Of a stretch of DNA of 64,000 nucleotides, positions 37,787 through 48,433 are shown one piece after another (positions within the stretch are counted from its first letter, which is position 1; the number at the start of each line of letters is the position of its first letter). This stretch comes from Sinotaia quadrata (Eukaryota > Mollusca > Gastropoda > Architaenioglossa > Viviparidae), in contig CM054181.1 of assembly GCA_028829895.1 (NCBI GenBank), forward strand, positions 17,474,001-17,538,000. Reading direction: 5' to 3'. The notes under the pieces were generated by a model. The model saw only the letters and a list, made by a program, of their open reading frames with translations. It made no database searches and was not told the origin of the DNA. Made by a program: the position numbers and the translations under genes.

Positions 37787-40584
37787 TAGGGCTGTCAGTT
37801 TTTTTTTAAAAAGCTGCCCGGGTACCCGTTCGAAAATTAGCAGAATCTCCATCGCAACTCGTGATCTCTACACAAAGCTACTTAACCATTAGGCATGCAC
37901 TCTATTTCACACAACAGCCAATGGTGTGCATTTGGTGACTTACTATTAGTTATGATCTTTATATGTACAACACAAAGCTACTTAACCATTAGGCATGCGC
38001 TCTATTTCACACAACAGCCAATGGTGTGCATCTGGTGACTTACTATTAGTTATGATCTTTATATGTACAACACAAACTTTTTGTTACGTTTCCAGTATTT
38101 CTTTATAGACCCTGCCTAGGATTTTCAAGGACTTTAAAATGATAGATTAAATTAATTCCTTCTCTCTATCCCACACAGACTGGTTGCCCAAATTATCATT
38201 CGACTAACTTAAAAATGCGTCTTGTAGTGCAGACAACAGATTTACGAACTGACAACTTGCGTACAAAAGCTGGCTTGGAGTCGTTAAATTCCTCTTAATT
38301 AATATGCATTCATTACGTCATTCAGCTCAATCTGCCCCCATCCAAACCATGTAATTTTAGGTCTATTATGCATAAAAATGTACTACGAAGAGGTTTAACA
38401 ATTAAAATAAGATTTAATAAGATTTAACAATTAACAAGATAATCAATATACGAGCGCGAAGTCTAATTCTACTCGGCAATTAAATATATATGCTTGTCAC
38501 TGTTCTTGAGAAATATGCCATGAAAAATATTCCTTGTGATTTTTGATCCCACAGTTATTACTTAGCTTTTGATTGATGCCACGTGGGTTCCTGATCCAGT
38601 CCAAACCGGTCCACCTCACTTAATCGTTCGCCAGCAAATGCACACAGCAGAAATGGAAACTGTCTCTCAGTTATCACGCCGGACGAAGAATGTAAGTGTA
38701 GACAAAGGATGTGCAGACCTGCTCGTCAACACTTTTCCAACAATGGCAGTAGGACTGTAATTGGAGCAGAACTCGACTCAAGGAGTTCGGAACTAGGCAT
38801 CGAAACTAGGAACCAAAGACCGACCTGAAAACAAGAATGTTCTCGTAATCGTTCCACGTTTAACGTTTGCCCAACCTAAGCACGATTCGTATTTAAATGC
38901 ACTGAGTTAGAGTTTCGACTAACGCGTCGTTTACAATTTAGATTTGAAGATATAAATGATTTCACGTATGTTACATTTAACAGTACATGACGTATGAATT
39001 ACCAAATATTTACAACGTTAAAATTTAGAGTTCATACAAAGGAACAATTCAAATCGAGCAAAGCGCTTCACAATTTAGCATTAAAATTACACGCAATAAT
39101 TTGAATTACATAGGAAATTCATGTCGTGCACAGGCGCTCCTGGCACTAGTGAATTTAGAGTTATATAAATTAAAGTTACAATGAAAAGAGTTACAATGAT
39201 TTATATACAATAACTTATAGGTTTTGTCATTCACAAGCGAACCGTGCTTAAGCTAAAGTAGCAACGAATAGCACAAAATTACATACATGGTTCAAAATGC
39301 AAGATACAATTAATAAATGCAGTACCTTTGCGAGAAGTCGAAGTGTTATCTTCAGATCAAAATAGCGTCGGTGTTCCTCTATTGACTCACGAATATGCGA
39401 CGGTACAGGTAGTCGATACGACGGTCGCCGTTCTGGATTTCGGAGTGACAATTCTGGCGCGTGTCACTGTATTTATCAGAATGCATAAAGCGCGTATGTA
39501 GTTGGTTCGAGAATCTAGACAATGGCCTAAAGTTACATAACGTCCTGACCTCTTTGCTAGAAGCTTCTCGATACTGATGTATCACGGGAGAACTTTAACA
39601 AAGGAGTTTCAAAATTTAATTTTTGAAAACAGCAAGTGGGTCAAGAAGTCATGACACAGATTTTTATCAGACTTGTAACACTTTTATTTTTAATATGATC
39701 AATCATTACATAAACTAAACTTCGCCGAAAGAATTTCATTGCACAAATTGCATTTCGCCATGTCACTATCCAATCGATTTGCATGACTCCTCCAGACGAT
39801 GTCTTACCCATATTAAAAATATTACATTATTATTTAATTTATTGACGTTAAATACTGACAAGTTTGTTTACTGAAGTCTTATTAACATGCTACATGTGCT
39901 AATATAAGCAAAAGGAACGGTGCGAGCTATGGTGATCCATATTGTCCATAATTAGTTCTAGGTACAGCGGCTGCCCAGGTTGTGAACCTACCTAGATGCA
40001 AGTTTAACTGCACTCAAAACAATTATCAAACTGTTAGATTTTTATAAGCAACTCGAGGAAGCAGTCTAGAACAAAAACTACGGAATAGCTCAGCCTATAA
40101 AATTGAAGCTACAACGTAAATTTAATTGATTAAAGTCTTAATCTTTTTTTCACTAGGTGAATTTATTTTGGGGTAGATTTATTTTACATCCATGGGTGAT
40201 TTTATTTTAATCTGAGAGAATCCATTTTGTCTTTTATTTTAAAATGAATCCACCATAGGAAGTCTCTGTTTGGGGAAGGAATTATTTTCCAACACCGGCA
40301 CGATTTAGCAAGCTGAAATCTATACGCGGCATGTGAGTGACCGGAGGGGGGAGTATATCGAACCACCAGTGTCTGTTCTCTCATCTAAAGCATGATTGGC
40401 TTGCCCTCTGCCAGTTGTCTTTGCACCACCTTTGCATTACCCATTTTTGTGCCTCATCCTCAGCGTGCAGTGCCCTAGCTGGTGTATAGACATATTGGCC
40501 ACGTTATCACGGGTACCCATTCACAAATTTACTACCCAGGTATTAGCACTGCAGCGGGTACACGGGTACCCATTGACAGCACTA
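37787..40584. mobile_element. Non-autonomous hAT-type element (2798 bp) with exact 8-bp TSD
   Basis: The left end is TAGGGCTGTCAG and the right end, read in reverse complement, TAGTGCTGTCAA: a 12-bp terminal inverted repeat with two mismatches. Both ends carry subterminal GGGTACCCG. The 8-bp duplication CACATAAC lies exactly at 37779-37786 and 40585-40592, the size produced by hAT transposases. Inside I recognise no transposase; the small ORFs (for example 38569-38760 plus and 39248-39585 minus) match nothing I know. A 100-bp direct repeat lies at 37871-38075, with CACAAAG recurring at 37871 and 37971. Confidence 0.85.
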
Positions 40585-40837
40585 CACATAACCTCACAAC
40601 ACACAGAATATCACTTAAGTATTTTCCTCTCTCCTCTACACGTCATTCACAAATCAAACAGCGTGTCATGCACAGCACATGAACAAATACTTCGTTAGGG
40701 AAATGGGTGGTTTTGATAAATTACATATCTAATATAAATTAATTCTGTAATCATGAGATTCTAAATACAACTAAGATGCAGATCATGCAGAACTAATACT
40801 GACCTTCTAAGAGAACCTTCAGCATCTTCTTACCAGC

Positions 40838-41072
40838 TTCTTATCCTTAGACCCAGGACTATCATAATCTAAGTGAATTTTAGTCTTATCATTAGACCCA
40901 GGACTATCATAATCTAAGTGAATTTTAATCTTATCCTTAGACCCAGGACTATCATAATCTAAGTGAATTTTAGTCTTATCCTTAGACCCAGGACCATTTT
41001 AATTTAAGTGAATTTTAGTCTTAGCCTTAGACCCAGGATTATCTTAATCTAAGTGAATTTTAGTCTTAGCCT
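40838..41072. repeat. 45-bp minisatellite, 5 copies
   Basis: The unit runs CTTAGACCCAGGACTATCAT, AATCTAAGTGAATTTTAGTC, TTATC. The last two copies are more divergent. Confidence 0.93.
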
Positions 41073-43167
41073 GGGCCGTCGTCTAACGCCCTTCAGTTTG
41101 TGTAGTTTTCCTACTTAAAATTCTCATTATCTGACTAATTAATTTGGACTCTACCGCTAAACAAACAGAATCAGACATGTAGACTGAACGAAATAGACCA
41201 ATGTGTAGGCAAAAGAAAAATTACTTTAATTAAAACAAAGCATAACAATTGTACAATCAGCAATAAGATCAATGGTAGAAACTGTCCTTCTCTCTCTTAA
41301 ATGGACAGTGTTGAGTACATGTTCACTGCATCAGTAAATCACTATAAAAGAAAAAAAAATGTAAATTCACACCTATGAATTTTATGTGTGAATTCAGTAA
41401 TTAACATATTCATTTTCTAAGATTCACTAATACAAACATATAAGTACAATCATCAAAAATGCCGAGTGGTAGCAAAATTAGAAATGACAACAGAGACATA
41501 CGTAACATGGTTTGTAATGCAGACTATGTGAACGTAATTTTCTCTTACAGGTGATGGAACAGTTAAATAGGACACGCACCATCAGCCATTACATATATAC
41601 GGTCCACACAGTCCCAGATATCACTCTTTCAGTGGTCAGACACTGCACCATCAATCTTTACAGACCAACAGAAACACATAAGCACCCAGTTCATAGCAAA
41701 TATTGATGTAATATGCTGCGTGTGACGTAAACCCGAACTGCATGTTTAGCAGCACAGGTATAATCCATGAGGTAACATCACGTCAACTTCATTGTAAATC
41801 TGTACTTGGCTGATTACAAATCACTGTCACACTAATCAAACCTTTACTGATATTGATGAATCACTGTAAACCTTTACTTTGAACCAGATCCTACCACAAA
41901 ATGCAAAATCAGCACAATGTAAAGAAAGTGCTACTTCCAGAGACTCACCAAGACTCCAGAAGATACACAGTCAACATTCCGGTGCGAGAAAAAACCCGAG
42001 TTTGCAGCTTTAAATGGATACGAACCTATCGTTATCAGGGTGCAAACATTGAGCCCTTTTATCGTCAAGGTGCAAAGATTGAACCCTTTCCCTTACAGTG
42101 TTCAAACATTGCCAAATAACTCTCAGATTCAGAACAGTTCTGGGCAGACTAAGTGACGTTCTGAAAACAAGATATGAGCAAAATTACTTAACATCCAGCA
42201 TTCGTTCTTAATGTCAGGATCAATCAAAGCTGTGAAGCATATACTGTCCATCCCCACCTCCTACAATGACCTACATGATCTGTCCATCCCCACCTCGTAT
42301 GTGTATGACGTCAGACATGAAACCCAATGGTGTGGGTCAAGATCACAGACATCGAGCCTGATATCCCCTCACAAGTGAACCGTACATCGCATTGAATTTT
42401 GCTGAATATTGAAAATTTACTAATCATTAAAACGGTGCTTTCTTTACTAGTTAACCTGCGTACTTGAATATCAAACTGATACGAATTCATCATACTTATT
42501 GTCTATGCCAGTGTATGCTGATTCGTCTCTGTAATATATACATGTTACTATTAAAATTTTGTTTCCATTCTATGTAAAATAATTTAGCATTAATTTCATT
42601 CAAAATTAAGCAAATTAATGTTATACAAGGAAAAAAAAACAACAACCATACCTTCTCCTTAAACTATCTTCGCTCTGGAAGAGATAATGTTGGTGACCCA
42701 TAATTATCTCGAAAGGGTACGTTAAAAATTATGTTATGATTGTTTCACTTCGGGAATTTCCGCAGTCTCCATTTCCCGTTCTTATGCTGTGACTTGATAA
42801 TGTTGGTTTTTTTGTTGTTTTTTTTATAGTATCTTCTTTATTCCCTTTATTTAATTTTTGTTTCGCTTCATGTTGGATTTACTTAGTTTTAATTTGGGGC
42901 TCTTTGTAAAGTCTGTCATGCTCTTTTTTAATTATCTTTTTTAAAGATAGATATGTTTCCGCACCTTTCAACTTTTCATAAAAATAATTTTAAAAAATAC
43001 CCGTTCACACTTAAAAGCAGTTTCATGCTTGTTCACACCCTCATGAAGTACAAATTTAAACATGCAAAACTCAGAGCCAAGGGGCTGATAAGGCTGAATT
43101 CACAGAAGCCCCTTATGAGGCAAAAATATCTCTCTAATAAATAGTGCATCCATTATTGCAAGTTAAC
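41073..43167. other. Intergenic DNA
   Basis: No gene recognised. The ORFs at 41901-42119 and 42953-43144 have no family resemblance, although the second lies directly ahead of a retrotransposon remnant and may be an unrecognisable part of it. Confidence 0.45.
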
Positions 43168-43550
43168 AAACCTTTACTGAGTTGTGATGCATCCTTTATC
43201 CTTCACTGGTCTGGGTGCGATTTGATGCAAGAAAGTTCTCATCTTGAGGATGACTAAGTAACCATTTTGTATTCAAGTCGTCAACTTTTTGGTGAGGAAT
43301 GCAACTATGCCTTTTATGAGCGTGATTATTTAGCAATAATTTGGGAAGTTGAAAAGTTTCACCTTTTCCTTGAAAGCCAAGAGCTTTTACTCGAAACTGA
43401 CCACAACCCCACTTGCTTATCTGTCATGCAAAGTTTGTGAATCGTCATCTAATGTAGTGGTCAGTTAGTGCACGAGACTATTCTTTCAGGATCAAATACA
43501 TTCCTGTCACTAAGAATATTGGTGCTGGTTTCCAGACAGAACCCCACCGC
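43168..43550 (+). pseudogene. Ty3/Gypsy retrotransposon RNase H remnant
   Basis: One plus frame contains, in order, a CDAS catalytic-like motif, YSSRQLFGEECNYAFYERDY, LAIIWEVEKFHLFLE and LETDHNPTCL, which is the normal order of the RNase H domain following reverse transcriptase in Ty3/Gypsy pol. A second frame then gives the family's next block, WSVSARDYSFRIKYIPVTKN. In-frame stops (near 43250 and 43437) and at least one frame change show it is dead. No reverse transcriptase, integrase or LTR was found beside it. Confidence 0.8.
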
Positions 43551-46500
43551 CACCACTGGAGCTCCGATTTTTTTTTCCCCAAGACAAATCGCAGAATAAA
43601 ATGAACAAAATTTCCAAAAATCTTCCTGGCATTATGACACATTTACACTGTTAAATTATTTTCTTTGGAGATATTCCACCTCTCCAAGTTTGGCTTTAGC
43701 AGCAGTTTTGGCTGTAGTTAAACTGACCGACTTGTGGGACAGTATATTCAATTTTTACATTGGTAATATCTACTTCAATTCAGTTAGTTCAATTTATTAT
43801 TACTGCTACTTAACTTTTATCCTGTACGGACGACTCACAGATCATTCTGATCTCATAATCCTCTGCCAAATATTTTTGGTTCCTGAATTTAATACTTTCA
43901 TTAACTTAAACTTCAACATTTTCACAGTATAATGCGTGCCTTGTTTTGGGCTGTTTCTAAAGGTAATTATTTGTAGTAGTAGTTCCGTTAACTTTTCTTC
44001 CACAGGAATTGCGTTAAAACTTTTCAACTTCTTGATGTACTCGGTTTTTTTGAGGATTCCCGTGGAGCCTTCATCTCTTCTCTTGTATTCAGGGAGGGTA
44101 ATTAAAGGGTGTAGTGCTGGTGGTGGTTTTGTTTCTTTGTGCTTGTATCTTGCTGCGACTGTTGTAGGTCCTTTTCTTTTGATGTTTTGAGATGTAGTTG
44201 TCTTGTTGTGTCGTGCGGTTGATTAATTTGACTTTATTTCGGGGCCACCCCAGCTTAGTCCGTTGGACGGTTGTTTCTGTTTGTTGTTCTGCGGTGGTTG
44301 GAGTCTGTGTCTACAGAGATTTTTTTTTTTTTTTTTTAGACTAGTGTTTGTGTTTCTTCTGTTTGAGTTTCATTCCTGTCTGTAAGTGTAGCTCTATTCC
44401 TTGTTTTCTGTAGCGGCGCTATGTGTTCAGTTGGAGTGGCTATTTTCCTCTATAGTGAGGTGTCGATCTGTGTGTACGTTTCTTGCGTGTTTCTGGTTGC
44501 TAGCTTTGCTGTTTTCTTTCTTTTTTCCCCCCGTCTGTGCTGCCAAAGTATTGTATTATTTCGTAGTTGGCTGCTTTGGCTTCTAATTATTATTGTTGTT
44601 GTTATTCCGTTAACCTCTCTCCTGAGTGAGCGTGCATTAAGGTTTTCATCCGAAGATGTTCTCGCCTTTAGTTGCGCTCAGGCGGTGCTTCGCTCCCCTC
44701 GCTTGTCTCTGGGTGGCGGCTGGATCCGTCTTGTGTCTTCCGTCAAGTCCTGTCGATTGAAGTGGGTAGGTATTTTTTTTGTTTTGTTGTGGTAGTGTAG
44801 TTGATGTGTCGTGCAGTAGCTTAGTCCTCTTTTCGTGGCCATTCCAGCGATGTCCGGGGGGTGTCCGGTACCGTTGAGAAAAAAAATAAGAAACGGAGAG
44901 AGAGAGAAAAAATCCAATATCCGGTGTCTGTAGTGGTCTGGGCCCGTAGGTACAGCTGCAGAGCACAAGGGATTTCTCGCCGAGTTTCAGACTCTAGCGA
45001 TTTGTTCCCAAGTGTTGCTGTTGTACTGTTGTACTCGGGAGGGGGGGGGGAATGGGGGATTAAAAAACCCAACTAAATTCTGTACCTTTAGCCTCCATAT
45101 TGTGTTGTTGCTGTAGTTTCGCCATCGGTAGCCGTTCTGGCGAGATCCTAGATGCCATGCTGGCTCGTAGATTTGATTGTAGGCCTATGTTTCGAAGAGC
45201 CACCTTTTGTTAACTCAAGTAATCGTCTTTATTCCAGTCGACCACTACAAAGTTATAATTTTGTAAATAATTTAACAAAACCGAAAGTACAGGTACCAAA
45301 ATGTCTAGTCATAATTATAATTATCCAAATTTCCAAACCCCCTCCCTGTTGTAGGAATTTCCAGAAGTGGAAATCATAAATAATTATTTATGATTTCTAT
45401 TGTTGTACAAAATAGATATAACCACGATTTTTAGAATTCTGAATTGCATTAACTTTCAGAGCTACATCTAGAACTCTAGAACAAAGAAAAACAAATAAAC
45501 AAAAAATTGTAGAGGTTGAGGGAAGCTACTCTAATAACATTGTGGGAGGGGAATTACCGTCATTCCAACATCCTTATGTGTAAAGAGAAGAATAGAAAGG
45601 TATTTATTTACGAAAATATAACTGTAATATAAGTGTTATATTATCATTATGTTACTTTATATACACATTTGGTTTTGATGATTAAATACTTATGTTTATG
45701 AAAGGTTTAGGAAGTCATGAATTTATAGATCTTTATTTAACAGTACAGGTACATGTTTACGCCTCCATTTAACAGGAAGATTAGTTAAAATTAGGATTAG
45801 CAAACATTTTCTAACGTTTGTTATTGACATTATTATTGTTAAAACATATCTATAACATGCTCGTTTAACTGTTTTTTTTTTGTAAATCACAGAAATAGGT
45901 AATTCAATTAATACTTAATAGTGTGACTGTGAATAGAATTTTAAAATAACACAAAATAGAATGAATCGAATGTATTTTTAACTCAGACATGCCCATTATG
46001 ATTCAAGATACTGCAATGATACAAAATCAAAATTGATTCTAATCCTGTCTTTAATTCGAAACATAAGCTTTAATTTATGTAACATATTTTCAATGATTTA
46101 TTTATATCGAAGACATTTTTTATTTATGAATCGTGACAGCACTTCGTTTATTTATAGAAATCCCAATTGAAAAGTTAACTCATATTTGTGCATTCAGAGT
46201 TACTTCTCTTTAGAGGCGTGGGTAAACAAAACTGTTAGTATTATTCATACAAGTAGGAGCTACAGAGCAATTAACAATGCATTGTTTAAGAATGTACCGA
46301 CAAATCTTGTGTAAATAATGTTCATAAAATTAATTTTACATTATTATTTTCTTGAATTAGAATTTATAATACAATTCTTCAACAGAAGAGTATGTTGGAT
46401 TTAAAAAATAAATTAAATAACGCTTGGTACCATAATATTAATAATGTCACATTGAATGCTAGTATTATACATGTCGTTTCATTTAATTTTAAAACATCTC

Positions 46501-47956
46501 TTTAAAAACTGTATAATTTTAAGGAAACAAGAAAGTGTAATAGTAATAGTGTTTTCTATGCAACTGTCAAAATTACATTCAAACAACTCATTTAAATTTA
46601 AGATTGCAAGAAATAATAATTTTCACTTTAAAAAAACAAGCTAAACTGCCTGCCAAGATGATGGTTTTAAACTAAACTTAAGAGACATAATATCCATATT
46701 ATTTATGCAAAGCTGATTTTTTTAATGCACATGTGAGGCATATCAGTTAGATAAATGAAAATGTCATCATATTCATTTTGGGCCACCAGATTGGATTCAT
46801 AATCCATTTCTCGATTTGGATACTGTTAAGACATGCATCTATGGTTTGGCTTTGTAGCTGCCCATAGTGGCTGAATCAAGTGTGTCATAATATGCAGCAA
46901 TTTTAAATAAAATTATTTGTTGATATTATGATGCCAGAAATGTTATACAAGAAGACTATCAGTTTATCAACTTTTTTCCATTCTTGAATGAACATATTTA
47001 TTTTAAAACTATTTACTTACATTGTAGAAGCAAGTAAATCATTAAAAATATAAATTATAAATAATTGTTCGTTTTATTTGATCATAGTCATGTTTTAGCT
47101 AACAGTGATAACTTCAGTAATTATGCTGCATGAAGAATTAGATTCTTTAAAAATTATCATTGAGGCCATTCTTACACACTACAGCATTAAATCTACCCAA
47201 TTCGATTGAATTGGGTGTGTCTAATTATATAGTAGTCTTTTTTTTAATTTAAAAAACTCCAGTATATACCTCTTGTGATTCTGAAACAGGTCTATGTATA
47301 TATATAATTATTGTGTATTAAATGGCCACCCAAGAGTCTTTTGTTTGCTCATCATTAGCAACAGAAGTGTGAATGTAGGTGGGATTTTTGTGAATGTGCT
47401 TCATATTTCCAAAGTATTCACATATCAAACAAGACAAAAGAGTTGCATATTCTAGTTATATGTTAAAGGTTGATATTGAGTAATTTGTGATAATAACATT
47501 TTATTCACATGTCATTGTAAGATTTCTGTATATATAACACATTTATATAATTTAATGGGTACAGATGGAGCAATTTTGGTTGTAAACCATTTTCTCATGG
47601 TTAGTTTTTAGTCTTTTGTGAACTTAACATTTTTGTTGTGTTTGGTTTGTTTCATTTTTACTGTAGTTTGGTTTGATTGCACCCCCACCCCCCACCCACA
47701 TATATTTATTTATTAATATTACTGTATATATATTTTTTATTTGTCATATTGTTTGCATAGTTTTAATTAATTTGCTATTATCTGTTCATAATTACTGTTA
47801 AGCATAGTAACATTTCTATTAAAAATGGTGCTTTTCTATAGTCTCCATGGAATTGATAATTTAATAAGTATTCATATTATAAAAATAATAATAAATATAT
47901 TAACAGTAGGTATTTAGTATTAATATTAATAATGTCTTATCAAAATTTAATTGCAG
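43551..47956. other. DNA upstream of the IAP gene; possible 5' region
   Basis: 43970-44100 is a second copy of the fragment at 35410-35530. From about 44640 to 45150 the sequence is clearly richer in C, G and CpG than its surroundings, with GTAGGTAT at about 44764 that could be a donor. It might hold the IAP promoter and a first non-coding exon, but nothing proves it. 45400-47950 is AT-rich without recognisable features. The ORFs at 44401-45076 are low-complexity. Confidence 0.35.
47950..47956 (+). promoter_or_regulatory. 3' splice acceptor before the IAP start exon
   Basis: AATTGCAG ends at 47956 after a T-rich stretch. The exon would then carry about 87 bases of 5' UTR before the ATG at 48044, so at least one upstream non-coding exon is implied. 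If instead transcription starts nearby, no acceptor is needed. Confidence 0.5.
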
Positions 47957-48043
47957 ATATAAGAACACAAAAGATTAAACTGAGCAGTCCAAGATACATA
48001 ATTACATCCTCCATAAAAAGCACTTGTAGAGTAAATCTTAAAA

Positions 48044-48433
48044 ATGCACAGACAAGGATGGGACATACCCCCCGATGAAGATCGTCATATTTCTAATGGC
48101 TCAATAACTACCTTGAATGACATAAGCCCTGATGAAAGATTGAGAACACACGACCTTGAAGAAGACTCGGGAGCTACACTTGCTCTTAATGCCACACCTT
48201 TTAGAATCTCGAGACCACCAAGACATATTCAGGAGCCTATAGATACTTCATCATTTACAGAATCAGATGTGTATCAACGTGTTCTGAACTCAAGACCCAT
48301 ACCAGCAGTTAATGACTACTACAGATCTGAGCAAACTCGACTAAGAACATTCATTGATTGGCCTCCAAGAGCAAATGTAAGAAAAGAAGACCTTGCGCGT
48401 AATGGGTTTTACTATACTGGGACAAGTGATAAG
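48044..48433 (+). CDS. IAP: IAP coding exon 1
   Basis: 130 codons: a disordered N-terminus (GWDIPPDEDR at residues 5-14) and the first half of BIR1 (TRLRTFIDWP to GFYYTGTSDK). The donor GTAAGA follows a phase-0 junction. Confidence 0.94.

Noticed and set aside
44401..45076. Overlapping ORFs up to 124 codons on both strands
   Set aside because: GT-rich, hydrophobic low-complexity frames without family resemblance; the CpG content rather than coding is the likely cause of few stops.
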